From a virus: DNA of 24,378 nucleotides. The position numbers and the translations under genes are program-made. The notes below the pieces were generated by a model. It made no database searches. It was not told the origin of the DNA and saw only the letters and a list, made by a program, of their open reading frames with translations. Below are positions 1 to 5,103 of the stretch, one piece after another (within the stretch, counting starts at the first letter, position 1; every line of letters begins with the position of its first letter). The DNA is taken from positions 1 through 24,378 of the IMG/VR virus record IMGVR_UViG_3300046517_001840; one strand, written 5' to 3'.

Positions 1-150
1 GGTACGAGCGCAGCAACAACGTGCTGGTACGAGCGCAGCAACAACGTGCTGGTACGAGCGCAGCAACAACGTGCTGGTACGAGCGCAGCAACAACGTGCT
101 GGTACGAGCGCAGCAACAACGTGCTGGTACGAGCGCAGCAACAACGTGCT
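1..150. repeat. Six perfect tandem copies of a 25-bp repeat
   Basis: Six identical, directly adjacent 25-bp units begin at 1, 26, 51, 76, 101 and 126. Each starts GGTACGAGCGCAGCAACAAC and ends GTGCT. There are no spacers, so this is not a CRISPR array. Each copy holds a small TGCTG...CAGCA dyad across the unit junction. The first copy starts at base 1, so the array may continue to the left. Candidate roles are iterons of a replication origin, a partition or packaging site, or a repeat at which the assembly broke. No coding role is supported, because the unit is not a multiple of three. Confidence 0.95.
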
Positions 151-180
151 GGCATGGTACTGTGTACGGCATTGTATCCT

Positions 181-255
181 GACAGCATATACCAGCGCTG
201 AACCGTGGCCAGCGCTAGCGTATGGTGTCCTACGATGCTGCTACCATAGCAGCAT
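181..255. repeat. Cluster of inverted repeats beside the 25-bp array
   Basis: An imperfect dyad spans 181-229. Both arms begin GACA when read inward from the ends and both contain AGCGCT. It is followed by a perfect 9-bp inverted repeat at 235-255, with arm ATGCTGCTA, loop CCA and the complementary arm. Together with the adjacent tandem repeats and the hairpin at 267-296, this makes a dense non-coding structured region. It could bind an initiator or regulator, but the sequence alone does not say which. Confidence 0.6.
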
Positions 256-266
256 TGGGCAAAGTG

Positions 267-296
267 AAGGCCCACCGGATCGCTCCGGTGGGCCTT
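267..296 (-). terminator. Strong hairpin, probable terminator of the leftward gene
   Basis: A perfect 13-bp stem (AAGGCCCACCGGA and its complement) closes a TCGC loop, 16 bases past the stop codon of the leftward gene that ends at 313. The position fits a terminator. No run of T follows on the minus strand, so it may act with Rho, or may stabilise the 3' end of the message. Confidence 0.6.
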
Positions 297-312
297 GGTA
301 GTGAAGTGTAGG

Positions 313-1131
313 CTAGGCTGCCTGCCGTGAGATAGCGTCGATAGCATCGCCGATGTCTACGGGGGCGGTATCGTCGCTGTCATCCGGTTCCGGCACTTGT
401 GCGCTGGCGGTATCGGTCACGCGCCGCTCCCATGCCGCGCGCAATTCCTTTTCGGTGATCCCCTCAAACGCTGTCGCGGCCAGCGCAATGTCATCAATGG
501 GGAAGAAACCGTAAACCGCTCGCATCGCCGCGACCATGCTTTTGATCTTCCGCGCGGCGAGTTTCGGGTCGAATTTCGGATCATTCTCGCGAGCGCGATC
601 GATAATCGCGTCATCCGACAGCGGCATCGCCGCTAGGTGATCCTGTAACAAGCGATCGAAGAAGAAGATTTCCCGCTTGTAGGCGGTTTTGATCGGCTTT
701 TCGCCATCTTCGACCTCTGCCTCCGCGCCCCACAGCCGCTCGGCTGTGGCGTGAAGCGTCTTAGCCTCCGCACGGCAGCGCGCGGCGTGCTTCATAAGCG
801 CCTTAAGCGGTTTCAGGCTGGCCGCTTTCATCGCGGCCTTACCCTCTTTGGTCGCGTGCGCGGTTGCGCCCGCTTCGACGCCCGCTTCGATTTCCGCGTC
901 GGTCCAGCCGCGCAAGGCGGAGGCAGCGGCAATCGCGAGCATGATTGCCTCGCGAACGCTGTACGCCTTGTTGCGCTGGCCGGTCGCGACCTTGCGAGCG
1001 GCAACCGCCTTTGCGTCGGCTGACAGCGCGTCGCGAATGACGGTTTCCACCGTCTGACTGATCGCGCCAATGGGATTGCCGATAGCGGCAATCTCCGGCG
1101 CGGCGGTTTCGAGGTTTGGTAACACTGACAT
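313..1131 (-). CDS. Hypothetical helical protein with acidic C-terminal tail
   Basis: This 272-aa protein belongs to no family I recognise. It looks mostly alpha-helical. Residues about 60-160 are rich in Ala, Lys and Glu (candidate coiled coil or DNA-associated helices). Residues about 165-250 contain an Ile/Phe-rich core. The last 30 residues are Asp-rich (PEPDDSDD and following). No membrane segment, signal peptide or catalytic motif is visible. The ATG at 1131 is supported by GGAG eight bases upstream. The gene stands alone between a structured leader at 1142-1171 and a terminator-like hairpin at 267-296. An overlapping minus-strand frame of 112 aa covering 828-1166 looks like a shadow, because it is Arg-rich and lacks conserved character. 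Confidence 0.8.
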   Translation of the reverse strand: MSVLPNLETAAPEIAAIGNPIGAISQTVETVIRDALSADAKAVAARKVATGQRNKAYSVREAIMLAIAAASALRGWTDAEIEAGVEAGATAHATKEGKAAMKAASLKPLKALMKHAARCRAEAKTLHATAERLWGAEAEVEDGEKPIKTAYKREIFFFDRLLQDHLAAMPLSDDAIIDRARENDPKFDPKLAARKIKSMVAAMRAVYGFFPIDDIALAATAFEGITEKELRAAWERRVTDTASAQVPEPDDSDDTAPVDIGDAIDAISRQAA

Positions 1132-1141
1132 TGATGGTGCT

Positions 1142-1171
1142 CCGGTTGATGGGCATGAGTGCCCATACCGG
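1142..1171 (-). promoter_or_regulatory. Leader hairpin touching the ribosome-binding site
   Basis: The leader of the gene ending at 313 contains a near-perfect inverted repeat. CCGGT (1142-1146) pairs with ACCGG (1167-1171), and ATGGGCA (1149-1155) pairs with TGCCCAT (1160-1166) around a TGAG loop, with a two-base bulge. On the minus strand the lower stem overlaps the GGAG Shine-Dalgarno bases (1143-1140). The fold could therefore limit translation. The fold is seen in the sequence; the regulation is inference. Confidence 0.5.
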
Positions 1172-1178
1172 ATGCCGG

Positions 1179-1205
1179 TTTATATGGCCGTACTACTGGT
1201 AGTAC
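1179..1205 (-). promoter_or_regulatory. Candidate leftward promoter with operator dyad
   Basis: On the minus strand TATAAA (1184-1179) is one base off the sigma70 -10 consensus and lies about 50 bases before the start codon at 1131. A perfect 7-bp dyad (GTACTAC, TG, GTAGTAC; 1190-1205) sits just upstream, where a repressor would block RNA polymerase. No good -35 is visible, so the promoter is tentative. Confidence 0.35.
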
Positions 1206-1369
1206 CGTGACGCGTGACGGCCAACGCGAGCCTCACAGCCCCCCACCCGGCCCCCCACCGGCCACCTGTCCAAGGCCCGGCCCCCCGCCCCCCTCCACAC
1301 CCTAGGCTCAGCCACGAGATCTCCATTTTCGAAACCCTCTGCCCCCACGCCCGCACCACTACGCCCCGT

Positions 1370-1417
1370 AGGACCGTCGGGCTGCGGATCGGCAGGACCG
1401 TCGGGCTGCGGATCGGC
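1370..1417. repeat. 24-bp tandem duplication
   Basis: Two identical 24-bp units (1370-1393 and 1394-1417), each starting AGGACCGTCGGGCTGCGGAT, are directly adjacent. A further AGGACCG follows after a four-base interruption at about 1421. The DNA is non-coding. It could be a protein-binding array or a simple slippage product. Confidence 0.9.
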
Positions 1418-1573
1418 CACAGGACCGCGCCCCGTGCCCGCTGAGTGCGATCTACCCTTTCCGGCTACCTCCGGTACCCCAAACCCCTTTCCCCCCACTC
1501 AGCGGCCTTTAAAACGCCTCAACCCCACAACATTTTATCTTTATTAATGATTATCACCTTCGGACATTCAGCC

Positions 1574-1602
1574 TTGCCAACCGCTGTATCCGCCCCTAAC
1601 TT
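1574..1602 (+). promoter_or_regulatory. Weak candidate rightward promoter
   Basis: TTGCCA (1574-1579, five of six matches to the sigma70 -35) is followed after 17 bases by TAACTT (1597-1602, three of six matches to the -10). It lies about 50 bases before the first start codon of the 1650-2650 gene pair. The spacing is ideal but the -10 is poor. Confidence 0.25.
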
Positions 1603-1649
1603 ATGTGCTGTAGGCGTCATAATCAGAACATCATACAAGGGGGAGGCAG

Positions 1650-2420
1650 TTGACTGTGGACCACGCCATTACCGACCCCTGCGCCGCGAGGAGAGAGTTC
1701 TCTCTCCTCGCGGCTCCTAACGGCTTCATTTCCTTCGGGGTTTTAATACACCCTCGGCTCGGCGGGCCCACCGCTCACCCACTCCAGCTGGAAAATTTCT
1801 ACCAGGTCTGCCTCGAGAGCGGCGTGACCGACGTGTTTGCGATGGGCTCCCTGGTCGCGGCCAAGCCCTCGCTCCCCAGCGACCTCACCCCAACCACCTA
1901 CCTCGCGGCGGTGTGGCCCGCCTATCTTGGCCTGCGGACCCGCTATCTGGGGCAGGCCGACGATCTCCGTGCGGCGTTCACCCATGCCGGCCGGACCGAT
2001 TTCATTATCGGTCCGGCGGACCCGATCGATCTTCTGGTGAACAACTCCAACCTCGCGCCGCCGCAACTTATGTTCATGCGCGCCTCGCGTCGCCCGCTGT
2101 CACAGTTTGTCAAAGCCTTCGCTAAGCATGGCAGCAGATCCGGCTTGGCTATTGTCACCGGTGACTATTCAAATTTCACCTCGCGGGGTGAAGGACTTAG
2201 CGGTGATGACTTTTATTTTGACCACGACACCGGCATCGGTGTCCAATGTGTGTCATTGGAGTTCTCCGCGACAATGGCCAACGCCTGGAAGTTCGCCAAC
2301 CAGTACGGCGGCTACATCTTTCACCTTTATCTAAACGATAACGGTACTATCGACTGGCATGATAGACCTGTTACGAGAAAGTTAATTTACTACGCGTTTG
2401 CTCCTGGTTCCAAAAGATGA
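1650..2420 (+). CDS. Hypothetical protein with ADP-ribosyltransferase-like C-terminal half
   Basis: A 256-aa protein if translation starts at TTG 1650. GTG 1656 (254 aa) fits better with the GGGAGG at 1641-1646, so the start is uncertain. No signal peptide or membrane segment is obvious. The C-terminal half shows pieces in the order typical of enterotoxin/pertussis-type ADP-ribosyltransferases: an MFMRASRRP strand with a candidate NAD-binding Arg (residue 144), DHDTG (191-195), VSLEFSATMANAWKFA (201-216) where such enzymes have an STS motif and helix, and GGYIFHLYL (220-228). The expected Glu-X-Glu or catalytic Glu after this point is missing, and only 28 residues remain. It may be a degenerate or atypical ART, or the likeness may be chance. 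Its stop overlaps the next start (ATGA), so the two genes are probably co-translated. A 32-base hairpin lies near its 5' end. Confidence 0.65.
   Translation: MTVDHAITDPCAARREFSLLAAPNGFISFGVLIHPRLGGPTAHPLQLENFYQVCLESGVTDVFAMGSLVAAKPSLPSDLTPTTYLAAVWPAYLGLRTRYLGQADDLRAAFTHAGRTDFIIGPADPIDLLVNNSNLAPPQLMFMRASRRPLSQFVKAFAKHGSRSGLAIVTGDYSNFTSRGEGLSGDDFYFDHDTGIGVQCVSLEFSATMANAWKFANQYGGYIFHLYLNDNGTIDWHDRPVTRKLIYYAFAPGSKR
1683..1714. repeat. Perfect 15-bp inverted repeat inside a coding region
   Basis: GCCGCGAGGAGAGAG (1683-1697) is followed by TT and then its exact complement (1700-1714). It begins about 30 bases inside the 1650-2420 gene and encodes residues 12-22. In RNA this would be a very stable hairpin close to the start codon, able to hinder translation initiation. 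Confidence 0.95.
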
Positions 2421-2650
2421 AAGGCCGTGCTATCGCCACCGATAACGGCCACCGCCTCGCGTTGACCATCTACCCCGAGGAACCTACACCCGTCGACGCA
2501 GCAAGCACCGGTGCTTGCTGCGTCGAGATAACCTGGCGCCAAGCGATACACCTCGCGGAGGATCTTCTATCTGTCGCGGGTAGGGCGATGGCTCGCGAGG
2601 AGAGGGGTGAGGGGCCGCAGCTGTCCCTTATGCAAACCGGTGCAGCCTAG
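2417..2650 (+). CDS. Small hypothetical protein, coupled to the upstream gene
   Basis: A 77-aa protein that I do not recognise. The first half looks like beta strands (HRLALTIYP, CCVEITW). The second half is an Ala/Glu/Arg-rich helix (residues about 41-65, AIHLAEDLLSVAGRAMAREE). The ATG at 2417 overlaps the previous stop codon (ATGA), which supports translational coupling. If the upstream protein is a toxin-like ADP-ribosyltransferase, a small coupled partner could be an immunity or accessory protein, but that is speculation. Codons 26-37 are made of a perfect 34-bp palindrome, so part of the protein sequence is fixed by DNA symmetry. Confidence 0.65.
   Translation: MKGRAIATDNGHRLALTIYPEEPTPVDAASTGACCVEITWRQAIHLAEDLLSVAGRAMAREERGEGPQLSLMQTGAA
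2493..2526. repeat. Perfect 34-bp palindrome in a coding region
   Basis: Each 17-base half (first half TCGACGCAGCAAGCACC, centre between 2509 and 2510) is the exact reverse complement of the other, with no loop. This is the longest perfect palindrome I found in the window. It could extrude as a cruciform or form a 17-bp RNA hairpin. It lies within the 77-aa gene. Confidence 0.97.
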
Positions 2651-2723
2651 GGACGGTGCCCCCCACCCCCCAGGACACGCCGGTCAGGGAGCCGCACTTG
2701 CCCCAGCAGGTGCGGCTTCCGCT

Positions 2724-2966
2724 TTACTTACGCAGACGCACACCGGGCCCCAAATTGTCTTCGTCGGCATTGCCGACAAAGACAACGCCACCACTCATCA
2801 GCGCCTGTTCAATCCTGAACAAACTTGTCGCGCGCATCGAGGGCACGCCCTCGGCCTGCTCGGCGCGTTGGATCGCCGACACGCTGACCCCCGTCAAACT
2901 CGCGAGTTTGACGATCGACCAGCCCAAGGCGGCTCGGGCCATGCGTATTTGTAAACCAGTAACCAT
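2724..2966 (-). CDS. XRE-family helix-turn-helix transcriptional regulator
   Basis: An 80-aa protein if it starts at ATG 2966. A longer TTG start at 3005 (93 aa) is possible but has a poorly placed ribosome-binding site. Residues 1-60 form a compact XRE/Cro-like HTH (QIRMARAALGWSIVKLASLT, then GVSVSAIQRAEQAEGVPSMR). The C-terminal GVVFVGNADEDNLGPGVRLRK matches the short beta tail (GVxF...GPGVRLR) common in small single-domain regulators of alphaproteobacteria and their phages. No Shine-Dalgarno precedes ATG 2966, as in leaderless repressor messages. It is transcribed away from the winged-helix-like gene at 3256 and probably binds dyads in the shared intergenic region. Its coding sequence contains a 22-bp palindrome in the HTH region. 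Confidence 0.88.
   Translation of the reverse strand: MVTGLQIRMARAALGWSIVKLASLTGVSVSAIQRAEQAEGVPSMRATSLFRIEQALMSGGVVFVGNADEDNLGPGVRLRK
2755..2785. repeat. Near-perfect 15-bp inverted repeat (one mismatch)
   Basis: TTGTCTTCGTCGGCA (2755-2769) and TGCCGACAAAGACAA (2771-2785) pair at 14 of 15 positions around a single T. The repeat lies in the last third of the XRE regulator gene. It may be a decayed or still-forming perfect palindrome. Confidence 0.9.
2892..2913. repeat. Perfect 22-bp palindrome within the HTH coding sequence
   Basis: The half-site CGTCAAACTCG (2892-2902) is followed at once by its exact complement (2903-2913). On the minus strand it encodes the VKLASL segment of the helix-turn-helix. 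It could serve as a cruciform, an RNA hairpin, or an internal operator for an autoregulating protein. Confidence 0.95.
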
Positions 2967-3005
2967 ATTATTAGGTACTGTCGGCTGGTTTGACTGTATG
3001 GGCAA

Positions 3006-3255
3006 ACCACCGGGAAACCCAGGTCGATAACGCTATGATTTATGTCATGTCTTACCGGTTATTTTCGCGGCCCCACTTAACCTCGGCGCAAATCGGCAAC
3101 CGCCGCAGTCCTAGGACAGAATGTCGCATCAAATTTTTGTGAGGATTTCCCCCAGACATCGTTCACAGCGCTGCATAAATACGCAGAACGCAACTTAATA
3201 ATAAGACAGTCTTACAAACAGCTTTCAGAAACAGCGGTTTAGGGGAAAGATCGCT
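3006..3255. promoter_or_regulatory. Divergent regulatory region with two short dyads
   Basis: The 250 bases between the divergent XRE and winged-helix-like genes hold no gene. A perfect 10-bp palindrome GTCCTAGGAC lies at 3108-3117, and a perfect 13-bp dyad TAAGACAGTCTTA at 3202-3214. GTCTTAC, a half of the second dyad, recurs at 3049-3055. The stretch is AT-rich near 3176-3203. These are candidate operators for either flanking regulator. I could not place a convincing -35/-10 pair. Confidence 0.45.
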
Positions 3256-3771
3256 ATGATAGAAGAGAGTATACCGCCGGACCAGTGGCCACGGACCACA
3301 CCCCTGGAAGAATTTCCAGAAGTGCCGGATGCCCTGACCGAAGCAGTACTCGCGTACCTTAAGAACGAGGGCATGCAGAGGCCGCCGCTCGCCGCGGCAA
3401 AGATCTTAACCTTTATTGTGCAACTGCACCGGGAAGGGCGTAAACCCTTCCCGGTCCGCCACGTCGTGGCCACATACCTTGATGTGGCCACCCCTACGGT
3501 CGACTCTGTGCTCGGTCATCGCGTGATGACCGGGCACTTGATCATGCGCGATGAGGTGCGCCGGGGAGGTTCTAAAAAACGTCAAACCATAAACAAAGTA
3601 CGATTTTACACTCCTTCCGACGATTTGGTAAAAGTCGTCGAGGAAGCTGAGGCCAGATACCTCGCGACCCTCGCGACCAGGGCGCAGATCGTCGCAGTGG
3701 TGGAAGCCGCTCGAGCTAAGAGGAAGAAGAAGAAGAAAAACAACAAACGCAAAGAGCCCGCCGGTATATAG
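3256..3771 (+). CDS. Probable winged-helix DNA-binding protein with Lys-rich tail
   Basis: A 171-aa protein from ATG 3256, preceded by AGGGGAAAG. Residues about 25-118 have the helix-helix-helix-strand order of a winged-helix domain: DALTEAVLAYLKNEG, KILTFIVQLHREGRKPFPVRH, then a candidate recognition helix ATPTVDSVLGHRVMTGHLI and a wing-like RRGGSKKRQTINKVRFYTPS. A helix (VKVVEEAEARYLATLATRAQ) follows, then a strongly basic tail (residues about 153-166, mostly Lys/Arg/Asn). I infer a DNA-binding regulator or nucleoid-associated role and cannot name a family. The gene runs into a rho-independent terminator about 90 bases on. Three perfect hairpins lie within residues 58-93. Confidence 0.75.
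   Translation: MIEESIPPDQWPRTTPLEEFPEVPDALTEAVLAYLKNEGMQRPPLAAAKILTFIVQLHREGRKPFPVRHVVATYLDVATPTVDSVLGHRVMTGHLIMRDEVRRGGSKKRQTINKVRFYTPSDDLVKVVEEAEARYLATLATRAQIVAVVEAARAKRKKKKKNNKRKEPAGI
3428..3455. repeat. Perfect 11-bp hairpin, loop of 6
   Basis: ACCGGGAAGGG (3428-3438) pairs exactly with 3445-3455 around CGTAAA. It lies inside the winged-helix-like gene and is the first of three consecutive perfect hairpins in about 105 bases. Confidence 0.95.
3466..3491. repeat. Perfect 10-bp hairpin, loop of 6
   Basis: GTGGCCACAT (3466-3475) pairs exactly with 3482-3491 around ACCTTG. It sits 10 bases after the previous hairpin. Both reading frame and protein are intact. Confidence 0.95.
3513..3532. 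repeat. Perfect 8-bp hairpin, loop of 4
   Basis: CGGTCATC (3513-3520) pairs exactly with GATGACCG (3525-3532) around GCGT. It is the third of three hairpins in the winged-helix-like gene. Confidence 0.9.
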
Positions 3772-3861
3772 GACAACGCAAGACGGCGAGTGCGTTAACC
3801 CCGTCAGCCGGTGGGGGGTTTTCATCGATGGTTACCGGTGCTCCGCCCCCGTGATCGGCAC

Positions 3862-3895
3862 CCCCCGCCCTGCGCGAAGCAGGGCGGGGGTTTTT
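3862..3895 (+). terminator. Rho-independent terminator
   Basis: A perfect 12-bp GC-rich stem (CCCCCGCCCTGC and its complement, 3862-3873 and 3879-3890) closes a GCGAA loop and is followed directly by TTTTT on the plus strand. It ends the transcript of the winged-helix-like gene. A weaker AACCCC/GGGGTT stem with TTTT precedes it at about 3798-3821. Confidence 0.9.
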
Positions 3896-3925
3896 GTTTA
3901 CCCCGGTAAGTCCGAGAGTTATATT

Positions 3926-4234
3926 ATGCCTCGGATAAAAACCCTGGACGTGGGGGTGCTCTCGATGCCGAGGCGAAAGGCGAGCTCCGTAAGCCAGACA
4001 AGCCAGCCGCTCGAGGTACAGACCGGAGAGCGTTGGGTTTACACCGGGTACCACACTCCTTGGCGCGATCGCGCCGGCAAGATAGGCCGCCTCGAGAACC
4101 CATTTGAAGGTACCCGTGAAGGGTACCTGATCGCGCGTTTATATTGGGACGACCCGCCAGACCGGAAATTACCCTTCGCCTACATCACCCCTTACAACCG
4201 CAAGGAGTGGACCCGCGAGGATCGCACGGTATAG
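3926..4234 (+). CDS. Small hypothetical protein
   Basis: A 102-aa protein if ATG 3926 is used. ATG 3965 would give 89 aa. An upstream start at 3851 would place the terminator inside the gene and is unlikely. ATG 3926 has only GAGAG eight bases upstream, so the start is uncertain. The first 30 residues are basic and Ser/Thr-rich. The rest (GERWVYTGYHTPWRDRAGKI... LPFAYITPYNRKEW) is aromatic and looks like a small beta fold. I do not recognise the family. TCCGAG and CTCGGA (3911-3916 and 3930-3935) form an inverted repeat that puts the 3926 start codon in the loop. The stop is one base before the next gene, so they form an operon. Confidence 0.65.
   Translation: MPRIKTLDVGVLSMPRRKASSVSQTSQPLEVQTGERWVYTGYHTPWRDRAGKIGRLENPFEGTREGYLIARLYWDDPPDRKLPFAYITPYNRKEWTREDRTV
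4108..4128. repeat. Perfect 8-bp hairpin in coding DNA
   Basis: AGGTACCC (4108-4115) pairs exactly with GGGTACCT (4121-4128) around GTGAA, within the gene that ends at 4234. Confidence 0.85.
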
Positions 4235-4235
4235 G

Positions 4236-4484
4236 ATGACTAAACAGCTTCCGCCAAACGATTATCGCTGCGGCCGCTGCGACAACGGCATGCAAGCGGA
4301 GTGGAAGTTCTGCCCCTGGTGCGGGAAAATTCAACGCGAGGAACCGTCTGGCCTATGCCTCGCAGGATTGGCGGCAAACAAGGCATGCCGCCCGGACGAT
4401 ACACTGAAAAATTGTACGATCTGCGGTTTCGTCGTTGATACCAAATACGCTGCCGAGAAGCCGCCGACGCATCGCATCAGGTGA
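4236..4484 (+). CDS. Small double zinc-ribbon-like protein
   Basis: An 82-aa protein with CGRC at residues 12-15 and CPWCGK at 26-31, a classic zinc ribbon knuckle pair. Further Cys residues follow (41, 51, 60, and 63 in CTICG), possibly a second metal site. It probably binds zinc and contacts nucleic acid or protein, but the target is unknown. The start ATG lies one base after the preceding stop. The 3' end overlaps the convergent zinc-ribbon/HTH gene by 8 bases (4477-4484). Confidence 0.75.
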   Translation: MTKQLPPNDYRCGRCDNGMQAEWKFCPWCGKIQREEPSGLCLAGLAANKACRPDDTLKNCTICGFVVDTKYAAEKPPTHRIR

Positions 4485-4788
4485 AGGGCAACCACTGATC
4501 GTTATTGACCACGTTATAGATAGTCTTTCGTGAGACCCCGTAGTCTCGCGCAAGCGACGCCTGTGACGCCCCGTTGTTATGGGCGTCGCGGATCTGCGAG
4601 GCTTTACGAGCCGTAAGTTTACGGCTCGGACGCTCATGTATCCGCTCGACGGTATGAAAAACCTTATTGCATCGCGGGCACTTGCGCTGGCGGGCGATCG
4701 ACGATGCGCGGTTGGTCAGCCACGCCTTGGTGTTGACCACCTTGGTCTTTTCCAAACCGCAGTTAGGGCAGTGGAAACCTTCAGGCAC
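4477..4788 (-). CDS. NrdR-like zinc ribbon fused to a helix-turn-helix
   Basis: 103 aa from GTG 4788, which has an excellent AGGAGGGG six bases upstream. A GTG at 4803 (108 aa) directly after the previous stop is less likely. Residues about 5-50 form a zinc ribbon (HCPNCG, then RKCPRCNKVFHTVERI) whose spacing and trailing F-T-ER resemble the N-terminal ribbon of the ribonucleotide-reductase repressor NrdR. The ATP-cone that follows in NrdR is absent. Instead residues about 55-100 form an HTH (KLTARKASQIRDAHNNGASQ, ASLARDYGVSRKTIYNVV) of the resolvase/homeodomain-like kind. It is probably a DNA-binding regulator. It is the last gene of the leftward operon. Confidence 0.82.
   Translation of the reverse strand: MPEGFHCPNCGLEKTKVVNTKAWLTNRASSIARQRKCPRCNKVFHTVERIHERPSRKLTARKASQIRDAHNNGASQASLARDYGVSRKTIYNVVNNDQWLPFT
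4565..4628. repeat. Two hairpins in the HTH coding sequence
   Basis: GACGCCC (4565-4571) pairs with GGGCGTC (4581-4587) across a nine-base loop. CGAGCCGTAA (4607-4616) pairs exactly with 4619-4628 across a GT loop, giving a 10-bp stem. Both lie where the zinc-ribbon/HTH gene encodes the HTH and the preceding linker. Confidence 0.9.
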
Positions 4789-4803
4789 CCTGCCCCTCCT
4801 CAC

Positions 4804-5094
4804 TTACTGACCGGGGCTGGGCCCGCTACCGAGGATGTACCCGGCGATCGCCGAGAGCGCGGCCAGGGCAGCCTCGCCGCTGATCCTGTCCTGCAGGCAG
4901 AGCAGTGCTATCGTCGGGACGATCAGGAAGATAACCAGCGCCCTCGAGATGATCCGCCCTTCGATCATCTGCCGGACCGTGGCGTCGCTGCCGGGGGCGA
5001 AAAAGATACTGCCAAAGACCACCAGGCCGGTAACCACGACCAGCACCGCCACCGCGGCGAACGCCGCCCAGATCAGGCGATCGTGGTTGTCCAT
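4804..5094 (-). CDS. Small membrane protein, possible holin
   Basis: 96 aa with two clear hydrophobic helices (residues about 8-32, WAAFAAVAVLVVVTGLVVFG; and about 50-67, SRALVIFLIVPTIALLCL) and a third, weaker one (about 74-91, EAALAALSAIAGYILGSG). Short charged stretches lie at both ends and between helices. The size and the two or three helices are compatible with a phage holin. No endolysin or spanin lies next to it, so this is only a possibility. An AGGA precedes ATG 5094. It follows the 77-aa gene by 9 bases in the leftward operon. Confidence 0.75.
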   Translation of the reverse strand: MDNHDRLIWAAFAAVAVLVVVTGLVVFGSIFFAPGSDATVRQMIEGRIISRALVIFLIVPTIALLCLQDRISGEAALAALSAIAGYILGSGPSPGQ

Positions 5095-5103
5095 CGGATC
5101 CTA

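Larger units (their letters stand above)
1206..1649. other. Non-coding C-rich intergenic region
   Basis: No believable gene is present on either strand across about 440 bases. Short frames here are Pro/Arg-rich and lack ribosome-binding sites. The plus strand is strongly C-rich from about 1235 to 1310. It contains the 24-bp duplication at 1370-1417, then an AT-rich patch at about 1520-1560 that could help a promoter melt. The region separates a leftward gene from a rightward pair, so it probably holds divergent promoters. Confidence 0.6.

Noticed and set aside
1-150. Possible CRISPR array
   Set aside because: The 25-bp units are directly adjacent with no unique spacers, and no cas gene is seen.
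71-301. 76-aa reading frame through the repeats
   Set aside because: It is mostly the translated tandem repeat followed by the terminator-like hairpin, with no ribosome-binding site.
2607-3030. Two rightward frames (115 and 124 aa)
   Set aside because: They are antisense to the clear XRE regulator, lack good ribosome-binding sites and are Pro/Arg-rich.
3251-3830. Leftward 139-aa frame with hydrophobic N-terminal stretch
   Set aside because: It is antisense to the winged-helix-like gene. The hydrophobic stretch is the complement of the polylysine codons.
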